A DNA stretch of 64,000 nucleotides, taken from Nonomuraea solani (GTDB lineage Bacteria; Actinomycetota; Actinomycetes; Streptosporangiales; Streptosporangiaceae). The stretch spans positions 248,001-312,000 of the forward strand of contig NZ_FNVT01000005.1 of the NCBI RefSeq assembly GCF_900108335.1, read 5' to 3'. How positions within the stretch are numbered: position 1 is the stretch's first letter; each line of letters begins with the position of its first letter. A model generated the notes under the pieces. It was not told where the DNA came from and did no database searches. It worked only from the letters and a program-made list of their open reading frames with translations. This document shows, in pieces, positions 47,856-56,250 of this stretch. The translations under genes and the position numbers were made by a program.

Positions 47856-49253
47856 TCAGGCGAGGCGGGCGACGATCTGGGGGCCGAGCTCGGTGACGTC
47901 GCCCGCGCCCATGGTGAGCACGATGTCGCCGGGCCGGGCGCGCGCGGCCACCATGGCCGGCACCGCGGCCCGGTCGGGCGCGTACGCGACCCGCTCGGGC
48001 GGCAGCGGCACCCGCCCGGCCACCATCGCGCCGGACACCCCCGGCTCCGGATCCTCGCGGGCCCCGTAGACGTCGAGCACGATGGCCTCGTCGGCCAGCC
48101 CGAGCGCCGTGCCGAACTCGTCGGCGAAGAACCGGGTGCGCGAGTAGAGGTGCGGCTGGAAGATCGCGATGACCCGCCCGCTGCCGGAGTAGGAGGCCAC
48201 CACGTCGCGCGCGGCCCGCAGGTCGGCGGCCAGCTCGGTCGGGTGGTGGGCGTAGCTGTCGAACACCGCGATGCCGCCCGCCTCGCCCTTGGCCTCGAAG
48301 CGCCGCTTGGCCCCGACGAAGGCCCCCAGGCCCTGCCTGATCTCCTCGAACGGCAGCCCCAGCTCATCGGCCACGGCGATGGCCGCGGCGGCGTTGAGCG
48401 CGTTGTGCGCCCCGGGAACGGCCAGCCTGACCTCACCCCTGCCCTCGATCTCGAACACCGTGCCGAAGCCGTCGGGCCTGACGCCGGTCACGCGGTAGTC
48501 GTCGCCGCTCAGGCCGTAGGTCCTGACCCGCAGCCCACGCTCGCGCGCCCGGCGCGCCACCTCGGCCGAGCCGGGGTCGTCGGCGCACGCGATGAGCAGC
48601 GAGCCGATCCGGTCGGCGAACCTGGCGAAGCTGTCGTGCACCGCCCGCGGGTCGCCATAGTTGTCGAGGTGGTCGGCCTCGACGTTGGTGACCACGGCGA
48701 TGTCGGGCGCGAGCATGAGGAAGGAGCCGTCGCTCTCGTCGGCCTCGGCCACGAACACGCCGCCCTGCCCGTCGTCGGCGCCGAGCCCGGTGGTGACGAG
48801 CTGGCCGCCCACGCAGTAGGACGGGTCGGTGCCGCACTTCTGCAGCGCCACCGTCAGCATCGAGGTGGTGGTGGTCTTGCCGTGCGTGCCCGCGATGGCC
48901 ACGGCGGTGCGCCCGGCCATCACCGAGGCCAGCGCGGCGGCCCGCGGAATGATGCGCAGCCCCTGCTTGAGCGCCTCGCCGAGCTCCGGATTGGAGTCGC
49001 GGATGGCGGTCGAGACGACCACGGTGTCGACGTCTCTGATGTGGGAGGCGGCATGGCCGATGTGCACGGTGGCGCCCAGCTCGCGCAGCTCGGTGATCAT
49101 TTCCGAACTGCGCGCGTCACTGCCCGACACCCGCACGCCGCGCTTGAGAAGAATGCGGGCGATGCCCGACATTCCGGCGCCGCCGATGCCGATGAAGTGC
49201 ACCCGCCCCAACTCTTCAACGGTGACGGGATCGACCAGCTTCACGAGACTCAT
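47856..49253 (-). CDS. murC: UDP-N-acetylmuramate-L-alanine ligase
   Basis: Adds L-alanine to UDP-MurNAc in the cytosol using ATP. The 465-residue Mur ligase has the N-terminal GIGGAGMSGIARILL fold, the P-loop GTHGKTTTTSM, the central NVEADHLDNYG and the C-terminal FQPHLYSRT. ATG 49253 (MSLVKLVDP) overlaps the murG stop (ATGA), arguing for this start over longer upstream reading. Confidence 0.96.
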   Translation of the reverse strand: MSLVKLVDPVTVEELGRVHFIGIGGAGMSGIARILLKRGVRVSGSDARSSEMITELRELGATVHIGHAASHIRDVDTVVVSTAIRDSNPELGEALKQGLRIIPRAAALASVMAGRTAVAIAGTHGKTTTTSMLTVALQKCGTDPSYCVGGQLVTTGLGADDGQGGVFVAEADESDGSFLMLAPDIAVVTNVEADHLDNYGDPRAVHDSFARFADRIGSLLIACADDPGSAEVARRARERGLRVRTYGLSGDDYRVTGVRPDGFGTVFEIEGRGEVRLAVPGAHNALNAAAAIAVADELGLPFEEIRQGLGAFVGAKRRFEAKGEAGGIAVFDSYAHHPTELAADLRAARDVVASYSGSGRVIAIFQPHLYSRTRFFADEFGTALGLADEAIVLDVYGAREDPEPGVSGAMVAGRVPLPPERVAYAPDRAAVPAMVAARARPGDIVLTMGAGDVTELGPQIVARLA

Positions 49254-50335
49254 CGGGCTATCTCCAACACTTTCCTGGCAAGCATGATATCGGCGTCCTT
49301 CCTTCCCAGTCTGGAGGCGGCCTCCGACATGGCGGCGACCCGCTCGGGGTCGTGAAGGATGGGCAGCACGTTGTGGATGATCCATTCGGGTGAGAGCTCG
49401 GTGTCGTCGACCATGAGGCCGCCGTAGCCGCGCGCGATGCGCTCGGCGTTGATGCGCTGCTCGCCGTTGCCGTGCGGCAGCGGCACGTAGGCCGCCGGCA
49501 GCCCGACCGCGGTCAGCTCGGCGCAGGTCAGCGCGCCGCTGCGGCAGAGCGCCAGGTCCGCGGCCGCGTAGGCGAGGTCCATGCGGTCGACGTAGGGCAG
49601 CAGCACGTATTGCGGGTCGCCCGGCGGGGGCTCGCGGTCGACGGTGTTGTTCGGGCCGAGGACGTGCAGCACCTGTACGCCGGCCCGGCGCAGCATCGGC
49701 GCGGCGGCCAGCGCGGCCTGGTTGATCGACCTGGACCCCTGCGAGCCGCCGAACACCAGCAGCGTCGGCCGGTCGTTCTCCAGCCCGAACCAGGAGCGCG
49801 CCTTGTCGCCCATGGACAGCCGGTCGAGCGTGACGATCTCGCGGCGCAGCGGCGTGCCGATGAACTCGGCCTTCGGCAGCGCGCCGTCGGGGAAGCCGCT
49901 GAACACGTGCTCGGTCAGCCGGGCGCCGAGCCGGTTGGCCAGCCCGGGCCGCGGGTTGGCCTCGTGGACGACGATCGGCACGCCGCGCCGCTTGGCCGCC
50001 AGATAGGCCGGGGTCGCCACGTAACCGCCGAAACCGACCAGCACGTCGGCCTTGACCCGGTCGATGACGGCCGCCACGGCGTTGATCGCCCCGGCCAGTC
50101 GCCCCGGCACCGTCAGCAGGCTCGGCGTGATCGATCTGGGCAGCGGCACGGCGGGCACCAGCTCCAGCTCGTAGCCCCTGGCGGGCACGAGCCGCGACTC
50201 CAAGCCGCGCTCGGTGCCCACGCAGGTGATGCCGACGCCGCGGTCTAGGTGCCGCAGCGCGTCCGCAAGGGCGAGCGCGGGCTCGATGTGCCCGGCCGTC
50301 CCCCCACCGGCGAGGACCACCCTCATCTCGGTCAC
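49250..50335 (-). CDS. murG: UDP-GlcNAc:lipid I N-acetylglucosaminyltransferase
   Basis: Converts lipid I to lipid II at the inner membrane face. The 361-residue GT-B enzyme has the GGGTAGHIEPALALADAL loop, LVGFGGYVATPAYLAAK and VFGGSQGSRSINQAAL. The donor site is ALTCAELTAVGLPAAYVPLP. GTG 50335 follows ftsW by three bases, so coupling is probable. Confidence 0.96.
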   Translation of the reverse strand: MTEMRVVLAGGGTAGHIEPALALADALRHLDRGVGITCVGTERGLESRLVPARGYELELVPAVPLPRSITPSLLTVPGRLAGAINAVAAVIDRVKADVLVGFGGYVATPAYLAAKRRGVPIVVHEANPRPGLANRLGARLTEHVFSGFPDGALPKAEFIGTPLRREIVTLDRLSMGDKARSWFGLENDRPTLLVFGGSQGSRSINQAALAAAPMLRRAGVQVLHVLGPNNTVDREPPPGDPQYVLLPYVDRMDLAYAAADLALCRSGALTCAELTAVGLPAAYVPLPHGNGEQRINAERIARGYGGLMVDDTELSPEWIIHNVLPILHDPERVAAMSEAASRLGRKDADIMLARKVLEIAR

Positions 50336-50338
50336 TCC

Positions 50339-51619
50339 CTAACGTGTCGCTCGGCCTTTGGTCGTACCGCCCAGGCCAAGCCAGCTTAGGCCCCGGGCGG
50401 CCGGTCCGGGGCCACGAGCCGCCAAGGCCTCACGCGCACCTGGCTCGCGCTTGGCGAACGACAGCAGCATGCCGAGCGCGGCGAGCGTGGGCAGCAGCGA
50501 GGAGCCGCCGTACGAGACCAGGGGCAGCGGGATGCCGGTGATGGGCAGCACGCCCAGCACGGCCCCCATGTTGACGGTCGCCTGCCCGACGATCCAGGCC
50601 ACCATGGCGGCCGCCGCCAGCCTGGTGAAGGCGTCGTTGACGCGTACGGCCACGCGCAGCCCCGCGTACCCGAGCAGCCCGAACAGCGCCACCACCATCA
50701 GCGTGCCCATCAGCCCGAGCTCCTCACCGAGAATGGCGAAGATGAAGTCGCTCTCACCGTGCGGCAGCCAGCTCCACTTCTGCCTGCTGCTGCCCAGCCC
50801 GAGCCCGAACCAGCCGCCGGAGCCCATCGCGATCTGCCCCTGCACCGCCTGGTAGCCCGCGCCCTGCGCGTCGGCCCAGGGGTTGAGGAAGGCGCCGATG
50901 CGCGCCATCCGGTACGGCTCCACCTTGATCATGATGACCGCCGCCAGCACCGCCAGCGACAGGATGCCGCCGAACAGCTTGATCGGCGCCCCCACCACCC
51001 ACAGCAGCGCCAGGAAGATCATGAAGAGCACCAGCGTGGTGCCCAGGTCGCGGCCGAGCATGACCATGACGGCCAGGATCGCGGTGCCGGGCATCAGCGG
51101 GATCAGCATCTGCCGCCACTCGATGCGGCCCTGCCTGGCCCGCCTGGCCAGCAGGTCGGCCCCCCACAGCGCGAGCCCGAGCTTGGCCGGCTCGGACGGC
51201 TGGATGGTGAACGGGCCGAGATAGATCCACCGCTGCGCGCCCAGCTCGGACGAGCCGATGAACAGCACCATGACCAGCGCGATGATCGACAGCGCCATCA
51301 TCGGGTAGCCGGCCCAGCGGAAGAACTTGACCGGCAGGCGCGAGCAGGCGTACATCACCGGCACGCCGATCGCCGCCGACAACGACTGCTTGATGAACCA
51401 CGAGAACGGGCTGCCGGTCTTCTGCAGCGCCTCGACGCTGGAGGCCGACAGCACCATCATGAGGCCGAGCGCCAGCAGCAGCGCGGTGCACATGATGATC
51501 AGGTAATAGGTGGTCAGCGGCTTTTCGAGCAGTTCCTTCAGCGTGCCGAGCTGCTCCTTGGCCCAGCCCTGGGGATTCTGCGGGGCCGGCCGTACCCGTT
51601 CCTCAGCGCTCGTGCTCAC
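50339..51619 (-). CDS. ftsW: Septal peptidoglycan glycosyltransferase FtsW (SEDS)
   Basis: A 426-residue, about ten-helix SEDS glycosyltransferase partnering FtsI. Conserved pieces are GAQRWIYLGPFTIQPSEPAKL, GRDLGTTLVLFMIFLALLW, the ESDFIFAILGEELGL loop and GVLPITGIPLPLVSYGGSSL. The cytosolic tail is short, basic and Gly-rich. The N-terminal 33 residues are polar and cytosolic. Start ATG 51619 overlaps the murD end by 17 bp, matching the dcw order murD-ftsW-murG. Confidence 0.96.
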   Translation of the reverse strand: MSTSAEERVRPAPQNPQGWAKEQLGTLKELLEKPLTTYYLIIMCTALLLALGLMMVLSASSVEALQKTGSPFSWFIKQSLSAAIGVPVMYACSRLPVKFFRWAGYPMMALSIIALVMVLFIGSSELGAQRWIYLGPFTIQPSEPAKLGLALWGADLLARRARQGRIEWRQMLIPLMPGTAILAVMVMLGRDLGTTLVLFMIFLALLWVVGAPIKLFGGILSLAVLAAVIMIKVEPYRMARIGAFLNPWADAQGAGYQAVQGQIAMGSGGWFGLGLGSSRQKWSWLPHGESDFIFAILGEELGLMGTLMVVALFGLLGYAGLRVAVRVNDAFTRLAAAAMVAWIVGQATVNMGAVLGVLPITGIPLPLVSYGGSSLLPTLAALGMLLSFAKREPGAREALAARGPGPAARGLSWLGLGGTTKGRATR

Positions 51620-52979
51620 GTCGCGCCCTCAGCTCGCGTACGGCGCGCGCGAAGGCCTCCCCCCGCGCCGGATAGTTGGCGAACATGTCCAGGGAGGCCC
51701 CCGCCGGGGAGAGCAGCACGGTGTCCCCTGGCGAGGCCAGCCGGGCGGCTTCGGTGACGACTCTTTCCATCGCACCAGTGTCCCGATCGGCGATGTCCAC
51801 GACGGGGACATTCGGCGCGTGTCGCGCGATGGCTTCGGCGATCCGGGCGCGATCGGCGCCGAGCAGGACAGCGCCGCGCAGTCTCGGGGCCGCCTGACGC
51901 ACCAGGTCGTCGACGTCCGCGCCCTTGAGCTGGCCGCCCGCCACCCAGACGACCGACGCGTACGACGCCAGCGCCGCGGCGGCGGCGTGCGGGTTGGTCG
52001 CCTTGGAGTCGTCGATGTAGTCGACCTCGCCGATCCGGTCCACGTGGGCCAGCCGGTGCGGGTCGGGCACGAAGTCGCGCAGCCCCTGGCGTACGGCCTC
52101 CGACGGCACGCCGAGCGAGCGGGCCAGGGCGGCGGCGGCCAGCGCGTTGGCCACGTTGTGGGGCGCGAACGGCCGGATGTCCTCCAGCGTCGCCAGCTCT
52201 TCGGCCGCCTCGGCCGGGTCGTCCACGAACGCCCGGTCGACCAGCAGGTCCTCGACCACGCCGAGCTCGCCCCGCTTGGGCACCCGCAGCGTGAAGCCGA
52301 CCGCGCCGGGATAGGGCGCGGCCAGCCGGGTGGCCTCGGGGTCGTCGGCGTTGAAGATCACCGTGCCGGCGCGCTCGTAGATGCGGCCCTTGGCGGCGGC
52401 GTACTCCTCCATGGACCCGTGCCAGTCTAGGTGGTCGGGCGCCACGTTGAGGATGGCCGCGGCGTGCGGGGCCAGGGTGCCGGACCAGTGCAACTGGAAG
52501 CTGGACAGCTCGACGGCCAGCGCGTCGTACGGCTCCGCGACCGCCCGCACCACCGGCACGCCCACGTTCCCCACGGCCAGGGCCTTGTGCCCGGCGGCCA
52601 GCAGGATCGAGGTGAGCATGCGCACGGCGGTGGTCTTGCCGTTGGTGCCGGTCAGCGCCAGCCACGGGGCCGCCTGCGCGGGACGCAGCCGCCAGGCCAG
52701 CTCCACCTCGCCGACGACCTCGACCCCGGCCGCCAGCGCGGCGGCGATCAGCGGGTGATGCGGCGCCCAGCCGGTGGTGACCAGCCTGGTCGTGCCCTCG
52801 GGCAGCGCCATCTCACCGAAGCGCGTCTCGACGCCGGCCTCGGCCAGCCCGGCCGCGGCGGCGAGCTGCCGCTCGCCCGCCACCGACTCCACGACCACGA
52901 CGCGCTCGCCGCGCCCGGCCAGCACCCTGGCCACGGCGGTGCCGGACACGCCGAGCCCGGCGACACAGGTCAGGCTCAC
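51603..52979 (-). CDS. murD: UDP-MurNAc-L-alanine-D-glutamate ligase
   Basis: Adds D-glutamate to UDP-MurNAc-L-Ala. The 458 residues show LTGTNGKTTAVRMLTSILLA, AILNVAPDHLDWHGSMEEY, ADDPEATRLAAP and YIDDSKATNPHAAAAAL, all MurD hallmarks. I chose GTG 52979 (product MSLTCVAGLG) because it overlaps the mraY TGA (GTGA). ATG 52997 in the same frame is the alternative and adds six residues. Confidence 0.95.
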   Translation of the reverse strand: MSLTCVAGLGVSGTAVARVLAGRGERVVVVESVAGERQLAAAAGLAEAGVETRFGEMALPEGTTRLVTTGWAPHHPLIAAALAAGVEVVGEVELAWRLRPAQAAPWLALTGTNGKTTAVRMLTSILLAAGHKALAVGNVGVPVVRAVAEPYDALAVELSSFQLHWSGTLAPHAAAILNVAPDHLDWHGSMEEYAAAKGRIYERAGTVIFNADDPEATRLAAPYPGAVGFTLRVPKRGELGVVEDLLVDRAFVDDPAEAAEELATLEDIRPFAPHNVANALAAAALARSLGVPSEAVRQGLRDFVPDPHRLAHVDRIGEVDYIDDSKATNPHAAAAALASYASVVWVAGGQLKGADVDDLVRQAAPRLRGAVLLGADRARIAEAIARHAPNVPVVDIADRDTGAMERVVTEAARLASPGDTVLLSPAGASLDMFANYPARGEAFARAVRELRARREHER

Positions 52980-54034
52980 GGCTTGGGCATCCATTCGACG
53001 TAGAACAGCCCGAGCCCGAGCGCCGCGCAGAGCATCGCGACCAGCCAGAACCTGACCACGATCGTGGTCTCCGCCCACCCCTTCAGCTCGAAGTGGTGCT
53101 GCAGCGGCGCCATCCTGAACACGCGTTTGCCGGTCATCTTGAAGAACCCGACCTGGATGATCACCGACAGCGTGATGATCACGCACAGGCCGGCCAGGAT
53201 GATCAGCAGGAGCTGCGTACGCGTGGCGATGGCCAGACCGGCCAGCACGCCGCCCAGGGCCAGCGAGCCGGTGTCGCCCATGAAGATGCGGGCGGGCGGG
53301 GCGTTCCACCACAGGAACCCGATCAGCGCGCCCAGCACGGCGGCGGCCACGACGGCGAGGTCGAGCGGGTCACGTACCCAGTAGCAGTTGGGGCCGAGCT
53401 GGTCGATGCAGTTGTTGCGGAGCTGCCAGTTGCCGATCAGCACGTACGCGCCCAGCACGACCCCGGTCGCGCCGCTGGCCAGGCCGTCGAGACCGTCGGT
53501 GAGGTTCACCGCGTTGGAGAACCCGACGATCATGATGAGCACCCAGATGGTGAACCCGACGATGCCGATCGACCAGTCGAAGTCCCGCAGGAACGAGATG
53601 CGGGTCTCGGCGGGGGTGATGCCGTAGACGTTCGGCTCGCGTACCACCAGGAACGCGAAGACCGCGCCGATGACGAGCTGGCCGAGCGCCTTGGCGCCAC
53701 TGCGGAGGCCGAGGCTGCGCTGCTTGTAGATCTTGATGAAGTCGTCGAGGAACCCGACCGCGCCGAGCCCCGTCATCAGGAACAGCACCAGCATGCCCGA
53801 GACGGTCGGGGGCGCGAGCGTGGCCAGGTGCGAGGCCCCGTAGGCGAGCAGCGCGGCCAGCACGATCACGGTGCCGCCCATGGTGGGGGTGCCGCGCTTG
53901 CCGTGGTGGGCCTGTACGCCCTCCTCGCGGATCTGCTGGCCGTAGCCGCGCCGCGAGAACAGCCTGATCGCCAGCGGGGTGCCCAGCATCGAAAGGATCA
54001 GGCCCACCGCGCCGGCGATGATGATGTCGGTCAC
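52976..54034 (-). CDS. mraY: Phospho-MurNAc-pentapeptide transferase
   Basis: Makes lipid I from UDP-MurNAc-pentapeptide and undecaprenyl phosphate. The 352-residue protein has about ten helices. Hallmarks are GTPTMGGTVIVLAAL, the Asp pair FLDDFIK, NAVNLTDGLDGLA and FMGDTGSLALGG, and C-terminal APLQHHFELKGW. GTG 54034 overlaps the murF stop by four bases. Confidence 0.97.
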   Translation of the reverse strand: MTDIIIAGAVGLILSMLGTPLAIRLFSRRGYGQQIREEGVQAHHGKRGTPTMGGTVIVLAALLAYGASHLATLAPPTVSGMLVLFLMTGLGAVGFLDDFIKIYKQRSLGLRSGAKALGQLVIGAVFAFLVVREPNVYGITPAETRISFLRDFDWSIGIVGFTIWVLIMIVGFSNAVNLTDGLDGLASGATGVVLGAYVLIGNWQLRNNCIDQLGPNCYWVRDPLDLAVVAAAVLGALIGFLWWNAPPARIFMGDTGSLALGGVLAGLAIATRTQLLLIILAGLCVIITLSVIIQVGFFKMTGKRVFRMAPLQHHFELKGWAETTIVVRFWLVAMLCAALGLGLFYVEWMPKP

Positions 54035-56250
54035 TGGGCCGTACCTCCGAGCAGGAGCTCGGCCGTCCGCTCCAGGCCCATGGCTCTGGGGCCCTTGATC
54101 AGCACGGCGTCACCGGCCCGCAACCACCCGGCCAGCTCCGCCGCGGCCGCCTCGGCGTCCGGCACATGGACGATCCGCGTCTGCTGCGCGTAAGGCCCCG
54201 CCACGGGCGCTCCACCCATCCCGGGCCCCGGAGGCCCGCCCACAGGAGGCGGCCCCATCGCCGGCCCGCCCATCGGAGGCCCACCCACCGGAGGCTGTCC
54301 CATCGGAGGGCCGCCCGCCTGAGGCACGCCCATCGGCGGCTGCCCCATCGGAGGGCCACCGGCCTGAGGCACGCCCATCGGAGGCCCGCCCATCGGGGGT
54401 CCGTCGGAGATCGGTCCTTGCCATCCGGGCACCGGCGCGCCCGGCCCGTGTCCTGCCGCGTGCCACTGCTGCCCGGCGTCCGGTGCCTCGGCGCCCTCGT
54501 CGGGGCCGTGCCAGCCCTGCCCGGGTCCATGCCACTGCTCAGGTCCCGCCGCGGGCCACTCCTGTACGACTCCACCGGCGTCCGGCCCGTGCCAGCCCTG
54601 CCCGGGAGCGCCCGGAGGCACCGCGTCCGGCCCGTGCCATCCGGGCTGGGGCGTGCCGTACTCCGGCGCGGGGCCGTGCCAGCCCTGGGGGGCGCCCGGG
54701 TGCGGCCCAGGGGCCGGAGGTCCGCCCGGCAGAGGCGCGGGCCCAGCGGGCGCCTGAGGCCCCGGAACCGGCCCACCCGGCGCGTGCTGAGCGCCTTCCG
54801 GCGCGAAACCCTCAGGACCGGCACCCGTCTGGGGGCCACTCTGCCGGGGGCCGCCGAAGTGGGGACCGCCTGTCTGGGGGCCCTCCGGCTGGGGGCCGCC
54901 GAAGTGAGGACCACCCGTCTGAGGATCTTCGGGCTGAGAGCCGGCGAAGTGAGGACCGTCCGGCTGGGGGCCGCCTGGCTGAGGGCCGGCCGGCTGGGAA
55001 GCGGCCGCGTAGGCCGCCTGGGCGGCCTCGTGGGCGCCCTCCAGGACCGGGCCCGCGTCCGGCCCGGCCACGATCAGGCCCGCCAGACCGGCCCCGCCCG
55101 CCAGGCGGCCGAGGTCGGCGTTGAGTGCGGGCCCTTCCTCGCCCAGCTCCCGCAGCGCCGCGATGACCGCGAACCGCCGCCGCCCCTTCCCCAGCACGTC
55201 GAACATCTCGAACGCGGCCCGCATCGAGTCCGGATTGGCGTTGTAGGCGTCGTTGACGACCGTCACCCCGTCGGCCCGGTCGGTGACCTCCATCCGCCAC
55301 CGGCTGCGCGCCGTCGCCTCCGACAGCTCCTCGGCGATCGTCGCCACCGGCAGGCCCAGCTCGTAGCCCGCGGCCGCGGCGGCCAGCGCGTTCTCGACGG
55401 CGTGCCCCCCGTACAGCTTCAGCGACACGTGCGCCGCCCCCGACGGGGTGCGCAGCGTGAAGGAGGCCCGCCCGCGCGCGTCCATCACGACGTCCTCGGC
55501 CCTGATCGCCGCCGACTCGCCGCGCCCGAAGTACGTGACGCGCGCGTCGGTACGGGAGGCCATCCCCCGCACCAGCGGATCGTCGGCGTTGAGCACGGCC
55601 ACGCCGGACCGGGGCAGCGACTCCACCAGCTCGCCCTTGGCCTTGGCGATGGCCTCCTTGCCGCCGAACACGCCGAGGTGCGCGGTGCCGACGTTGAGCA
55701 CCACGCCGATCTGCGGCGGCGCGATGCGGGTCAGGTCCTTGATGTGGCCGATGTTGCGCGCGGCCAGCTCCAGCACCATGAACCGGGTGTCGAGGTCGGC
55801 GCGCAGCACGGTCAGCGGATGGCCGAGCTCGTTGTTGAAGCTGCCCACGGGGGCGATCGTGGACCCGATCCGCCCGGTCAGCCGCGCCAGCAGGTCCTTG
55901 GTGCCGGTCTTGCCGGCCGAGCCGGTCACGCCGATCACGGTGACCTTGGACAGCGTCCTGGTCTGGGCGGCCGCCAGCTCGGCCAGCGCGGCGGCGGCGT
56001 CGGGCACGATGATCGCGGGCGCTTCGACGGGCCTGGTGGCCAGCACGGCGACGGCTCCGGCCCGGATGGCCTGCGCGGCGTAGTCGTGACCGTCGACCCG
56101 CGCACCCTTGAAGGCGACGAACAGGGATCCCGGTTCAACGGCCCGCGAGTCGATCACGACGGGCCCGCGCACCACCGCGCGGGGATCGGCCATGCCCGAC
56201 AGGGCGCCCGAGGTTATCTCGGCGATCCTGGCCAGAGGCAACGGGATCAT
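54031..56250 (-). CDS. murF: UDP-MurNAc-tripeptide-D-Ala-D-Ala ligase with large low-complexity insertion
   Basis: Adds D-Ala-D-Ala to UDP-MurNAc-tripeptide. All three MurF domains are present: N-terminal (1-100), central ATPase with GVTGSAGKTGTKD (K114), NNELGHPLTVLRADLDTRF and GHAVENALAA, and the C-terminal domain starting VTVVNDAYNANPDSM. After about residue 417 comes an insertion of about 269 Pro/Gly/Gln/Trp-rich residues. The last 53 residues (AQQTRIVHVPDAEAAAAELA to the GDAVLIKGPRAM loop) then finish the domain. Without the insertion the protein is about 470 residues, the normal length. The frame and codon bias stay intact. GTG/ATG start 56250 abuts murE. Confidence 0.93.
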   Translation of the reverse strand: MIPLPLARIAEITSGALSGMADPRAVVRGPVVIDSRAVEPGSLFVAFKGARVDGHDYAAQAIRAGAVAVLATRPVEAPAIIVPDAAAALAELAAAQTRTLSKVTVIGVTGSAGKTGTKDLLARLTGRIGSTIAPVGSFNNELGHPLTVLRADLDTRFMVLELAARNIGHIKDLTRIAPPQIGVVLNVGTAHLGVFGGKEAIAKAKGELVESLPRSGVAVLNADDPLVRGMASRTDARVTYFGRGESAAIRAEDVVMDARGRASFTLRTPSGAAHVSLKLYGGHAVENALAAAAAGYELGLPVATIAEELSEATARSRWRMEVTDRADGVTVVNDAYNANPDSMRAAFEMFDVLGKGRRRFAVIAALRELGEEGPALNADLGRLAGGAGLAGLIVAGPDAGPVLEGAHEAAQAAYAAASQPAGPQPGGPQPDGPHFAGSQPEDPQTGGPHFGGPQPEGPQTGGPHFGGPRQSGPQTGAGPEGFAPEGAQHAPGGPVPGPQAPAGPAPLPGGPPAPGPHPGAPQGWHGPAPEYGTPQPGWHGPDAVPPGAPGQGWHGPDAGGVVQEWPAAGPEQWHGPGQGWHGPDEGAEAPDAGQQWHAAGHGPGAPVPGWQGPISDGPPMGGPPMGVPQAGGPPMGQPPMGVPQAGGPPMGQPPVGGPPMGGPAMGPPPVGGPPGPGMGGAPVAGPYAQQTRIVHVPDAEAAAAELAGWLRAGDAVLIKGPRAMGLERTAELLLGGTAQ
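54193..54999 (-). repeat. Repeat-rich insertion inside murF
   Basis: About 807 bases encode runs such as QTGGPHFGGPQPEGP (twice), GWHGPD-type motifs (five or more), and GPPMGQPPMGVPQAGGPPMG. DNA repeats are imperfect and of 33-45 bp type. It interrupts the C-terminal domain of MurF in frame. Confidence 0.85.
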
